A stretch of DNA of 64,000 nt from Datisca glomerata (GCA_003255025.1 QANY01002466.1:372001-436000); one strand, 5' to 3'. Positions 34,923 to 45,474 are shown, counted from the first letter of the stretch. Numbers and translations: made by a program. The notes: generated from the sequence alone by a model not told the origin.

Positions 34923-35511
34923 AATCATCCCTCAGTCCCCATTGACCCCCGCAATAGATTGAGCTTTCCCCCTGTGCAACGAGAGATCTTTCCCCTCACC
35001 CTCGTGATAGATTGAGCTCCTCTATTCCTCATCCTTCACCATCGAGCTCCTCTATTCCTCGCGTTCACCATCGAGCTCCTCCGTTGTCTCTCTAAGTGTA
35101 GGTAGCTCGGTGCTTCATTTTTCCTTTTTTCTCTTCTCTATATATTTAAATTTGAGAGAATAGTTGGAATTAGGCATTTTCCTCTGTTCCTCCCATTTCC
35201 TAACTGAGCAAAGGTTCTGATTCTTGATTTTATAGCTTGATTTTCCTCTTTTGATCATATTTTTTAGGGTTATAAAGTTTGCGCATAGACTTCATTTTTA
35301 CTCTCTTCTCTTCTCTATATATTTAAATTATAGAGAATAATTGGATATATAATTGTGTTGGCTGCTTGATTTCTTTTTATGCTTTTTTTTGTTTTGATCT
35401 TGGAAGGGAGATTGGTGAAGGTTGGTAAACGGGTGCTTCCTTGAAGTTTTCACATATTTAGTCTTAAGGCACGGTTCAGTTTCACTCTTTTCAACTCTCT
35501 CTCTCTCTCTA
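34923..35511. other. Low-complexity DNA with short repeats
   Basis: Three copies of a motif around GAGCTCCTCTATTCCTC lie at about 35015-35090. CTCTTCTCTATATATTTAAATT with its flank occurs at about 35130 and 35305. No gene seen; a 64-codon minus frame here is composition-driven. Confidence 0.5.
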
Positions 35512-35798
35512 TTCTGATACACGTTCTATTTACAAGTGTGTAGGACTTTAGTTTTTACATTGGGTTGCAGTTTTTTTTATTTCTGACTTCCTATTTCGAT
35601 GAGTTGATTCTGATACATGTTCTGTTTACAAGTGAGTAGGATTTTAGTTTTTACATTGGGTTGCATTTTTTTCAATTTCTGAGTTCCTATTTCGACGAGT
35701 TTATTCTAATACATATTTCTGTTTACAAGTGAGTAGGACTTTAGTTTTTACATTGGGTTGCATTTTTTTATTTCCGAGTTCCTATTTTGATGAGTTAC
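35512..35798. repeat. Three 96-base tandem repeats
   Basis: Units start TTCTGATAC/TTCTAATAC at 35512, 35608 and 35704. Each contains TTTACAAGTG, TTTTTACATTGGGTTGCA and TTCCTATTT. Identity is high (about 90 percent). Confidence 0.85.
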
Positions 35799-36161
35799 GG
35801 GCATTTCTATGATACCGGTAGCTTCGGTGTGCTTAAAGTTAGATCTTAGTAATTATTGTTTGTTATGCAAGTTATTCACCGATTCGTATTCCGCTGCTTT
35901 TGGTTCTGATTATTTGATTTTATTTTTGCGTGCGAGTAGGGGAGTTGGAGTTCTAGTGAGGAATTTATTATGCCTGTTTGGTTCTCATATTTTTCCTTTG
36001 CTCATCTTTTAGCTATATAGAGTGATTCCATTAACTACATTATTGGCGGGATGCTAATAGGGAATTTTGAAGGAGTAGAATTGTTCAGATATAGATAAAA
36101 ATAACTGATATTCCTTATTCGTCTTTGTTTGATTGACATAGATTTGGTTTGGAATTATACT
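35799..36161. other. T-rich non-coding DNA
   Basis: T-rich, intron-like sequence. A 67-codon plus frame (35809-36012) has no recognisable domain and is not called a gene. Confidence 0.4.
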
Positions 36162-36993
36162 TTTAGTTTCAGTCTGTATAATTTATAATGCATTGCTAGT
36201 GCTACAATTTAAGCATGAACCTGAGGTATGTTGAACTTGAACGCATTCTTAAATTCTGCTCGATAATTTATTCTTTTATACCTTAAACGAATGATGTTAT
36301 TATCTTAGAGGGGTTCATGCCTGGATTAGCAATGGAGACTTTGAATGTCGATATCTTATATAAACCATCTTGAATACTAAAGTAAACAAAACTATTAGCA
36401 TGTTGCCATATATCAAGATTTGTATTGTCCTATGACTATATAACAAGAAACCAGAATAGCAACATTAGATATAAAAAATTAGCATGAAATTCAATTAACA
36501 CATTATTGTCCTATATTTGTTTGAACTAGTGTTTTAAAGGCGCAAGGTGCATCTAAGGCGACAACCTTAGATGCACCTTTAGTTTCAGTCTGTATAATTT
36601 ATAATGCATTGCTAGTGCTACAATTTAAGCATGAACCTGAGGTATGTTGAACTTGAACGCATTCTTAAATTCTGCTCGATAATTTATTCTTTTATACCTT
36701 AAACGAATGATGTTATTATCTTAGAGGGGTTCATGCCTGGATTAGCAATGGAGACTTTGAATGTCGATATCTTATATAAACCATCTTGAATACTAAAGTA
36801 AACAAAACTATTAGCATGTTGCCATATATCAAGATTTGTATTGTCCTATGACTATATAACAAGAAACCAGAATAGCAATATTAGATATAAAAAATTAGCA
36901 TGAAATTCAATTAACACATTATTGTCCTATATTTGTTTGAACTAGTGTTTTAAAGGCGCAAGGTGCATCTAAGGCGACAACCTTCTAGGTCGC
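36162..36993. repeat. Near-perfect 416-base tandem duplication
   Basis: 36162-36577 and 36578-36993 are the same apart from one base that I noticed (AGCAACATT at about 36459 against AGCAATATT at about 36875). Each unit ends with the left 40-50 bases of the hAT-like element that is complete only after the second unit. The junction carries about nine extra bases (AGATGCACC) that are the reverse complement of sequence 10-20 bases earlier, making a perfect 15-base inverted repeat (36544-36558, 36565-36579). Confidence 0.9.
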
Positions 36994-37922
36994 TTGGAGG
37001 CGAGAGGCGCTAGAATGGCTTCGCCTGATCGAAGAGAGGCGCAATATGATGTGTACGTAGGAAAAATAATATTATAGAACTGTTTTTAATTAAAATAAAA
37101 GACTACCAGAATTTAAAAAAAAAAAACTAATTAGAAACCGATTAAGAAACAAATAAAAGAATTGTTTTTCAATTAATTTAGAGGTTTCAAAAAATATTAA
37201 AACAAAACAGCTTCGTAAAATCCTCTGTTTTTACTCCACTTCATCCCTCTAGAGTAAGAACAGACCCTCACCTCTGTTAAGTTGGACAGAGTTCCCCTAG
37301 GGGAATCTGTCCAAGTGAACAGTTCCTAAGGTTACGGGTTTGTTGTCCAATTGGACAGACTTTCCCCTATGGAAGAGGACTGAAAAAAAAAAGCTAAAAA
37401 GAAAGAAGATGGAGGAGAAGAATGGAGAAGAATAGGAAAGAGAAGAAAAATCAAAGAAGAAAAAAATGTACGTACCTTTGGCAAAGTTTTCTTTCCTTCT
37501 ATAGGACATTTTTCTTTCCTTGCATGTCATATTTGCTTTCCAAATCTTTTGTTCTATTAATTGCAGACATCAAGGCAATCTTTTCTTTCCTTGTATGTGA
37601 AAAATTTCTTCCCTATTTTGTTGCATGTCCATTAATTGCAGACTTAAACAAGGCAATCGCCTGTTAAGGTTTTTCCAAATATATGTCCATTAATTGCAGA
37701 CATATTTTCTTTCCAAATATATGTCCATTAATTGCTGACTTAAACAAGGCAATCGCCTGAGTAATATGGCGAGAGGCAAGAGGCGCACAAATGGCGAGAA
37801 AGGTGCGTGTCTCTGTGAATGTGCACGCCTCAGATGGTAAAGAGGCGAGAGACTAGGACAGCTCGCCTCGCCTCTCGTCATAGGCGAGCGCCAGGTGTCA
37901 CCTTGAAAACACTGGTTTGAGC
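36935..37922. mobile_element. hAT-like non-autonomous element with 8-bp target duplication
   Basis: Target duplication GTTTGAAC (36935-36942) and GTTTGAGC (37915-37922), one mismatch. Termini: TAGTGTTTTAAAGGCGCAAG at the left, and at the right, in reverse, CAGTGTTTTCAAGGTGACAC. The element is 972 bases, has GAGGCG/CGCCTC-rich subterminal parts in inverted order, and has no transposase. The interior holds four copies of a CCATTAATTGCAGAC motif (37550-37740) and a 33-base quasi-palindrome (37282-37314). Confidence 0.85.
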
Positions 37923-38394
37923 ACGCTAATCAAAGTTTATTTTTTTAATTTCGGATACTTTCGAAAGGGAACTAAATTTTAAAATATACTGTTAAGAATA
38001 TTAAATAGTTAAACTAATATGAGATATTGCAAGTATCTTACCATGCCCAACTACAAGCTCTTTCACTCAACGACACTCTGAGCCACGCTTAGATTGCTTA
38101 AATATGTTGTGAAGTGATTTGTTGTTGCACTGCAATATACCAGGCCATGCCACAAACGCCACTTGTTTGAAACTTTGACCTTCACAATTATTTTTCTTTC
38201 CATCAGTATGTGAAACTATATTAACGTACATCTTTATATTTGCTTTATTATTAGCCGTCTAGAGTTTTGATATTGGACTAGATATTTTCATTCATCTTCT
38301 AAATATTAGTTAGTTAAATTAGCATCTATTCATATGACTTTAAATTTAAAATATTTTATTCTCTAGATAGTTATTTAATTTACAGAGTGACAAA
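37923..38394. other. AT-rich DNA upstream of the CACTA fragment
   Basis: No coding frame seen. It may include flanking sequence of the CACTA fragment that follows. Confidence 0.45.
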
Positions 38395-38691
38395 ATGGAC
38401 AAGAGTTGGATAAAAAATCCTAATAGATTGTCCAATGAGTATATTGATGGTATTTCATAGTTTATGAGCATGACCAGTAATTATCTCAATGTAGAGGGAA
38501 AAACTCGTTGTCCATGTAAAAAATGTCTTAATTCAAGACAATTGTCTTTAATAGAAGTTAAAATACATTTGTGCCAATATGGAATGGCATTGAGCTATGA
38601 ACGTTGGATGTTTCATGGTGAAGAGATACAGAGATATCACCATTCACCAAATATGGAGATGAATAATACTACATCTCACCTTTGGTGGTAA
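38395..38691 (+). pseudogene. CACTA (En/Spm) transposase-associated N-terminal domain
   Basis: From an ATG at 38395 the frame reads MDKSWIKNPNRLSNEYIDG, then after a TAG at about 38458 FMSMTSNYLNVEGKTRCPC, KKCLNSRQLS, then YERWMFHGEE. This is the small domain found at the N terminus of plant CACTA transposases, with its CPCKKC zinc-binding signature. The single TAG replaces what is usually a Gln codon. The rest of the transposase is missing; LINE sequence starts about 40 bases further on. Confidence 0.8.
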
Positions 38692-38734
38692 TGATGATGA
38701 TGATGTTGATGATGGTGATGAGATGAGAGAAAAC

Positions 38735-39247
38735 AACATCTGGATCCTGCTCGTTAACTAGGTGACGTAGTGAGTTGAACGCTTCAGGGTTACCAAACCC
38801 TTGAGCATTCTAACTTAACAAATTCATTGCTCGCAGCGGGTCCATTCATCGAAACCCGCCGCTCGAGAAGGAGAATGAGTTATGCCAATAAGATTAAGCT
38901 CCATGATGTGAGGTGGGCTTTCAAGACATGGGTTTTCCAGCCATAGGTTTTGGTCCAGGTCCATTTCCTCTTTGGCCAAGTTCCCCTGTCCGAGTGTAGA
39001 GATGATGTCTTTATTTGAAGTGGTGGAGGCCACATCTAATGGTTTGTTTAACGGGAAAATTGCAAGATTTGCCACTTTTAGAGGGCAACTCTACATAAAT
39101 GTCTTTTTTTTAATATTACAGATATGGCCTTTTTTTGACAAATGGCATTGGCCTTGAAAATTTTCTCTTTCTGCCCTTGTCTTTCTCACATACTTTTTGG
39201 CCTCTAGGGTTTTGAACAGCACTCATGTCATCCCCAAAGAGCTTCCA
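38735..39247 (-). repeat. Left arm of a large inverted repeat (LINE 5' part)
   Basis: Complementary to 40043-40781 from end to end. On the minus strand it contains the start of a LINE ORF2 endonuclease (MNLLSWNAQGFGNPEAFN, then VNEQDPDVVF), the end of an ORF1-like frame (MDLDQNLWLENPCLESPPH), and a 200-base insert resembling a MITE (about 39040-39240). It lacks the about 230 bases present at 40430-40660 in the right arm. Confidence 0.9.
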
Positions 39248-40042
39248 CCGTTTCATGCTCGCCGCCGCCTTTTTATCTTTTTATTCCTTGATGCGTGTTG
39301 TTGGTCGGCGACCTCCCTCCCCCCATTCGCTGTTCTTCTTTGAGTGTTTAGAGAAAATTTATAAATTAACTATTAGTGCGTTGTTAAGGTTAAAATTGGT
39401 TGTTTGTAATAAGTTAATGTGTTGTTAGTATTTCATACTTGGATCTAAGGTTTTTTTTGTTTATGATTATTTATTAAATCTGAGATTTTTCTAGTCTTTT
39501 TCGCGTGAGTTTTCTGATTTTTCGCGTGGGTTTTCTGGGTTTCTTGATGAATCTTGGAATTTTTTCAGAAAATTACAAAACGCTGTGGTATAAAAATTAG
39601 GTAACATACATATCAAAATTAGATACCATACACATAACTTCTTTTCAACGAAATCCACACGTCACACACGCTACAGTGCGGCCGCTGCACGCGTGCTGTA
39701 GAACTTTTTGGCCATTTTCATTAAGGGCTTATTGATAAATGACTACCAATCCCCCTCTTTTTCTTATAAAAAAGCTGATCATTCCTGCAATTAAAAATAA
39801 AAAAGGGACATTTTGCTACAAGAATGGCCCAAATTCTCCCTTGTTTAAATGAGTGGTGAGTTGGAGATTGACATGGCTATTATGGAATTGTGGTCCAAAA
39901 TATCTCCTTTGTGTATGCTAATGTTAGCTTGCCTACCAGTGCATTAGATTTGACGCCATCGATGTGGTGATGGGTAGACCTCACATGGGGTTCTGCTTTG
40001 GGGACGTCGACGGGAGTTCGTACACTAGAGGAATTTCTGTTG
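39248..40042. other. Spacer between the inverted LINE arms
   Basis: AT-rich sequence without a clear gene. A plus frame at about 39930-40180 (IDVVMGRPHMGFCFGDVDGS, SYTRGISVV, VQNYVRKTRVER) reads as protein and runs into the right arm; it is probably LINE ORF1. A short GC-rich patch (CAGTGCGGCCGCTGCACGCG) lies at about 39675. Confidence 0.5.
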
Positions 40043-40781
40043 TTTTGCAGTAGAAACTTTTTCGGGAAGACATGACTGTTGTTCAAAACCCTAAAGTCCA
40101 AAACTATGTGAGGAAGACAAGGGTAGAAAGGGAAATTTTTCAAGGCCAATACCATTTGTCAAAAAGGCCATATCTGTAATATTAAAAAAATGGGACATTT
40201 ATGTAGAATTGTCCTCCAAAAGTGATGAATCATGTAATTTTCCCTTTAAACAAACCATTATATGTGTTCTCCACCACTTCGAATAAAGACATCATCTCTA
40301 CACTTGGGCAGGGGAACTCAGCCAAAGAGTAAATGGACCTGGATCAAAACCTATGGCTTGAAAACCCGCGTCTTGAAAGCCCACCTCACATCAGGGAGCT
40401 TAATCTTATTGGCCTAACTCACCCCAACTGTTCAAGACTGCGCAACGCATACAACTAAGTCTAATCCTTCATCTCATTCTTCTTTACACTTGAAAAGAAA
40501 AGATCGGGTTCATGGAGGAAGACAAATTTATTCCTCCCAGTCTACCCAAAGCTCCTCTTCTCACTCTATTCGGATAATCCGAGCCAGATTATGCAAAATA
40601 AGGAACTCATCTGAAGGTTGGCCTTCACTCACAGGTAAAAAGCGTAGAAAAAATCCTTACAAAAATGCCAATTCAGCGGGTTGCGAGCAATGAATTTGTT
40701 AAGTTGGAACGCTAGAGGGTTGGGTAACCCTAAAGCGTTCAACTTTCTAGTCGCCTAATTAACGAGCAAGATCCAGATGTT
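40043..40781 (+). repeat. Right arm of the large inverted repeat
   Basis: Plus-strand counterpart of 38735-39247, carrying ORF1-like coding sequence, the MITE-like insert (about 40050-40250) and the ORF2 start at 40690. An extra 230 bases (about 40430-40660) are absent from the left arm. Confidence 0.9.
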
Positions 40782-40917
40782 AATTTTTTTATCGAAACAA
40801 AATGTCAAATTCTGAACTGCAAATTATCAATAGGAGAATTGGTTTTGATTTTTGTTTGGGGTTTATTGTGTTGAGGAAAAGGTGGTATTGGCATCCTTTG
40901 AAAATCGAAGATCTCTC
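40690..40917 (+). pseudogene. LINE ORF2 endonuclease N terminus (first part)
   Basis: ATG at 40690 begins MNLLSWNARGLGNPKAFNFL, the canonical opening of plant L1 ORF2 (APE-type endonuclease, here still with the metal-site Asn). It continues through a SKIQMLIFL stretch where a frameshift has replaced the usual DVVFLSET wording. At 40917 it stops at a copia LTR; the frame resumes at 45475. Confidence 0.85.
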
Positions 40918-41150
40918 TGTTGAATAAACATTAAATGTCATTTTTTAGTGGGTTTTAAATTTTGGAGTTAGGAAACATAAAAGGTCAAGAATTTTTTTAG
41001 ATGAAAGGCCAATGGGTGATAGATTTAATTGTTTTTCAGTTTTTTTTTAGTTTTAGAGTCTATATAAAGGTCTTGGTGATTTCATTTGAACATAGAACTA
41101 AGGGGAATACAAAAGTTAAAGTATTACAAGTGAGTTTATTTGAGTTCTCA
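40918..41150 (+). repeat. 5' LTR of the 4.55-kb copia
   Basis: TGTTGAATAAAC ... GAGTTCTCA. A TATA box (TCTATATAAAGG, about 41059-41070) lies about 80 bases from the LTR end and would drive the genomic transcript. Confidence 0.95.
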
Positions 41151-41153
41151 AAT

Positions 41154-41166
41154 TGGTATCAGAGCC
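41154..41166 (+). promoter_or_regulatory. tRNA-Met primer binding site
   Basis: TGGTATCAGAGCC, a perfect initiator tRNA-Met primer site, three bases after the 5' LTR and one base before the gag ATG. Confidence 0.95.
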
Positions 41167-41167
41167 A

Positions 41168-42114
41168 ATGGCAAATGTGACGGGTCAAATGTCGCTACCA
41201 CGACTAACGAAGGTGAACTATGAGAACTGGAGCATTCAAATGAAAGCTCTTCTCGGATCTCAAGATGCATGGGAGGTGGTCGAAGAAGGGTTCGAAGAAC
41301 AACCAAATACCACGGGATATACGGCAGCTCAAAACAAGGCGTTGAAAGAGGCGCGAGCGAAGGATAAGACGACATTATACATGTTGTTCCGAGCCGTTGA
41401 TGAGTCGGGCTTTGAGAAGATTGCCGGTGCAACTACTCCAAAAGAAACGTGGGACATTTAGGAAAAGTGTTCAAAGGAGCCGACCGAGTCAAGCAAGTGC
41501 GTCTCCAAACTCTTCGTGGCGAGTTGGAGAGCATGAAGATGAAGGAGTCGGAAAGTGTATCTGACTACATCACGCGTGTACAAGTCGTGGTGAACCAACT
41601 CATTCGTAATGGCGAAGCGTTAACCGATGCACGAGTTGTGGAGAAGATTTTGAGATCATTAACCGACAATTTTGAGAATGTTGTGTGCGCAATAGAAGAG
41701 TCAAAGGACCTTGCGACGCTCACAGTCAACGAGCTTGTCGGTTGTATCGAGGCACACGAACAACGTAAGAAGAAAAAAAAGGAGGAGACACTCAAGCAAG
41801 CACTTCAAACCAAGGCGTCAATCAAAGACGAAAATGTATTCTATTCTCAAAATTTCTGAGGTAGAGGACGTGGCCGTGGAATTCGTGAAAATGGTCGTGG
41901 TGGTCAAGGCAGCAGTCATGAGAGGTACTATAAGGAGAAGGGACAGTCGAGCCAACCAAATTGGCGTGGAAGAGGACGCGGTCGAGGAAGAGGCGGTCGG
42001 TCGAACTGTTCCAACATCGAGTGCTACAAGTGTTACAAGTATGGTCACTATGCGAAGGATTGCAACTCCGACAAATGTTATAATTGTGGTAACATGGGGC
42101 ATTTTGCAAAAGAT
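41168..42114 (+). pseudogene. Copia gag (nucleocapsid) with two breaks
   Basis: ATG at 41168 opens MANVTGQMSLPRLTKVNYEN. The gag core follows, but at about 41459 a TAG coincides with a one-base loss, so the signal continues in another frame (VFKGADRVKQVRLQTLRGEL, SVSDYITRV). A TGA at about 41858 interrupts before a Gly/Arg-rich tract (GRGRGRGI). Two zinc knuckles follow: CYKCYKYGHYAKDC (about 42024-42065) intact, and CYNCGNMGHFAKDF (about 42077-42118), whose last Cys is Phe. In life this would coat the element's RNA in virus-like particles. Because of the breaks, no full Gag can be made. Confidence 0.9.
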
Positions 42115-45100
42115 TTTCGAGCCGATAAAAAGGTGGAAGAAACAACCAACCTAGTCTTGGAAGACGAAGCGAATGAAGGCCTTCTCTTGATGGCTCAAAA
42201 TGAAGTCAACATCAACAATAACATTCTGTGGTACCTCGACTCGGGGGCAAGCAACCATATGTGCCGTCACGAGTACCTATTCAAAGAGATGCAAAAGATT
42301 GAAGATGGTCATGTGTCATTTGGAGATGCATCAAAGGTGGAGGTCAAATGCCGAGGTACGGTTTGTTACTTACAAAAGGATGGCTTAATAGGGTCAATCC
42401 AAGATGTTTATTACATACTAGACCTCAAGACCAACATTTTGAGTATGGGGCAACTCACGGAGAAAGGTTACTCGATACTTTTAAAAGACCGAGTACTACA
42501 CTTGAAGGACAAGCAAGGGCGTATGGTTGCTCTAGTCGAGATGGGAAGAAATCTGATGTACAAACTGAATTTGAGAAGCGTGCGAGAAAAATTTTTGCGA
42601 GTCAACGTAGAAGACAAGGCGTCGCTGTGGCATCTCCGCTTTGGTCACCTACATCAAGGTGGTCTAAAAGAGTTAGTAAAGAAGAACATGGTGCACGGGC
42701 TACCGGACATGGACTATGAGGGTAAATTTTGTGAAGAATGTGTGCTTGGCAAGCAAGCGAGAACCTCGTTTCAAAAGAAGGCAGAATATCGAGCTAAACA
42801 TACTCTCGAGTTGATTCATACTGACATATGTGGACCAATCGCCCTTGAATCTTTCAGTGGTAAAAGGTACTTCATTACCTTTATCGATGATTTCTCACGA
42901 AAAACTTGGGTTTATTTTCTGAAAGAAAAATCCGAGGCATTCGAGGTATTCAAAAAGTTTAAAGTGATGGTGGAGAAGGCAGCTGGTGGACACATCAAAG
43001 CCGTACGATTCGATAGAGGTGGCGAGTATACTTCAACGGCTTTCATGGAATATTGCGAGAAGCAAGGCATAAGAAGATTTCTAACTGCACCATACTCTCC
43101 TCAACAAAACGGTGTGGCCGAGAGAAAGTACCGGACTATTCTCGACATGGTTCGATCAATACTCAAGAGCAAGAAGCTGCTGAAAGCATTCTGGGCAGAA
43201 GCCGTGCAATGTTCCATCTATGTTCAAAATCGATGTCCACATGTGAAGTTAGATGATCAAACACCACAAGAGGCATGGAGCGGACAAAAGCCGATAGTTT
43301 CTCATCTCAAAGTGTTCGGTAGTGTGGTTTATGCACACCTACCGGATCAATGAAGAATGAAGCTCGAAGACAAAAGCAAAAGGTATATTCTTATTGGGTA
43401 TGATGAGAAGCCAAAAGGGTACAATCTACTCGACCCGATAAGCAAGAAGGTGATGGTGATTCGTGATGTGCGAGTAAATGAAGTAAGCGAGTGGGACTGG
43501 AACGATTCGACGGAGGTTATCATCGAAGTTGGAGAATCATCAGTCGTTGCACCAACAAGTATACCAACAAACTCTGAAACTACCGATGATGAAGATGAAC
43601 CACGACAACCAAAAATATGAAGTTTGCAAGATTTGTATGACTCGACAAATGAGGTACACCTTGTATGTGTTTTGGCAGATGCTGAAAATATCAGCTTTAA
43701 AGAGGCGATGCGAGACAAGAAGTGGCAAACTGCCATGAACGAGGAGATTAAGGCGATTGACCGCAACAATACATGGGAGCTAGCAGAATTGCCGAAAGGC
43801 AGTCAGCCTATTGGTGTGAAGTGGGTGTTCAAGAAAAAGATGAATGCTCAAGGCGAGATAGAACGGTACAAGGCGAGACTTGTTGTGAAGGGATACAAGC
43901 AAAAGATAGGAATCGACTATGACGAGGTGTTTGCTCCTGTTGCAAGAATGGAGACAATCCGATTACTCATTTCACAAGCTGCTCAATTCAAATGGCAAAT
44001 ATTTCAAATGGATGTCAAGTCAGCATTCTTGAATGGTGTGCTCGAAGAAGATGTCTACATCGAACAACCACCCGGGTACATGAAAGTCGGAGAAGAGAAG
44101 AAGGTGCTAAAATTGAAGAAGGCGCTTTACGGGTTGAAGCAAGCACCGCGGGCATGGAATACATGTATCGATACATATTTCAAGGAGAACGGGTTCAAGC
44201 AATGTCCCTACGAGCATGCGCTTTACGCAAAGAAGAATGAAGGTAACGTGTTATTTGTTGCTCTTTATGTCGATGACCTCATTTTTATGGGAAACAATGA
44301 TGAGATGATAAAAGAGTTTAATGGCACAATGATACGGGAATTTGAGATGTTAGATTTGGGCTTGATGAAGTTTTTTCTTGGTTTGGAGGTTAGACAAGTA
44401 GAGACGAGTATTTTTGTATCACAGGAGACATATGCAAAAGAGATTTTGAAGAAGTACAAGATGGAAAATTGCAACCCGGTATCAACACCAATGGAACTAG
44501 GTGCAAAACTCTCGAAGTTCGATGGAGGAGAATGTGTCGATGCGAGTAGATACCGGAGTTTGGTAGGAAGCCTTCGCTATCTCACATGCACAAGGCCGGA
44601 TCTTTCATTAAGTGTCGGTATTATAAGTCGGTTCATGGAGGAGCCAGTTTATTCACATTGGAAGGCGGTGAAGCGAATCCTACGGTACATCCAAGGAACG
44701 GTGTCACTCGGGTTGTTCTACTCGAAAGCAGAAGATTACAAATTGGTTGGTTACTCCGACAGCAATTGGTGCGGAGACATAGACGATCAGAAAAGTACAT
44801 TGGGATATATATTCTTTATGGGAGATACTGCATTTACTTGGCTTTCAAAGAAGCAACCGATCGTGACGCTCTCGACGTGTGAAGCTGAATATGTGGCAGC
44901 ATCTTGGTGTGTATGTCATGCGATATGGCTTAGAAATTTGTTGAGCAAGATGGAGCTAAAGTAACTAGCTGCAACCGTGATTCAAGTTGACAACAAATCA
45001 GCAATTGAGTCGGCAAAGAATCCAGTGAATCATGAAAGAAGCAAACACATTGACGTTCGTTTTCACTTTATCCGAGATCATGTGAAGGAAGGAAGTGTGG

Positions 45101-45219
45101 AGTTCGTGCATGTGGCAAGTCAGGATCAAGTTGCTGATATCTTCACAAAACCGCTACCGAAAGTACTTCTCGACAAATGCAAGAAAATGATTGGCATGAC
45201 GGATGGTAGAAGCATTTAA
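42115..45219 (+). pseudogene. Copia pol: protease, integrase, RT, RNase H, all motifs retained
   Basis: Protease YLDSGASNHMC (about 42232). Pre-integrase LWHLRFGHLHQGGLKEL (about 42628). Integrase HTDICGP, FIDDFSR and QNGVAERKYR (42816-43130) keeps all three acidic residues. RT has KARLVVKGYKQKIGIDYDE, MDVKSAFLNGVLEED, KALYGLKQAPRAW and YVDDL (about 44267). RNase H has GYSDSNWCGDID, STCEAEYVA and QVDNKSA. Three stops only: TGA at 43351, TGA at 43618 and TAA at 44962, each explicable as one C-to-T change. Ends HVASQDQVADIFTKPLP and TAA at 45219. Disabled by few mutations; translation of Pol would stop early. Confidence 0.95.
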
Positions 45220-45223
45220 GTTT

Positions 45224-45235
45224 ATGGGGGAGTTT
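45224..45235 (+). promoter_or_regulatory. Polypurine tract of the 4.55-kb copia
   Basis: ATGGGGGAGTTT immediately before the 3' LTR start; primes plus-strand DNA synthesis in this family. Confidence 0.85.
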
Positions 45236-45469
45236 TGTTGAATAAACATTAAATGTCATTTTTAGTGGATTTTAAATTTAGGAGTTAGGAAACATAAAAT
45301 GTCAGGAGTATTTGTAGATGAAAGGCTAAGGGGTGATAGATTTAATTGTTTTTCAGTTTTTTTTTTGAGTTTTAGAGTCTATATAAAGGCCTTGGTGATT
45401 TCATTTGAACATAGAACTAAGAGGAATACAAAAGTTAAAGTATTACAAGTGAGTTTATTTGAGTTCTCA
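45236..45469 (+). repeat. 3' LTR of the 4.55-kb copia
   Basis: TGTTGAATAAAC ... GAGTTCTCA, the partner of 40918-41150, with the same TATA element (about 45379-45390). Confidence 0.95.
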
Positions 45470-45474
45470 CTCTC

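Larger units (their letters stand above)
40913..45474 (+). mobile_element. Nearly complete Ty1/copia element with CTCTC target duplication
   Basis: CTCTC at 40913-40917 and 45470-45474 flanks 40918-45469. The element has two short LTRs (233 and 234 bases), a tRNA-Met primer site, gag, protease, integrase, RT, RNase H and a polypurine tract. By eye about 13 substitutions and 2-3 indels separate the LTRs (about 5-6 percent), so it inserted long after the other copias here. It sits inside a LINE endonuclease frame. Confidence 0.95.

Noticed and set aside
39880..40155. Minus-strand 91-codon frame in the LINE spacer
   Set aside because: The opposite strand reads as LINE ORF1-like protein and continues into the right arm.
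41711..42154. 147-codon Arg/Val-rich frame in the copia gag
   Set aside because: Out-of-frame reading of the gag Gly/Arg tract and zinc knuckles.
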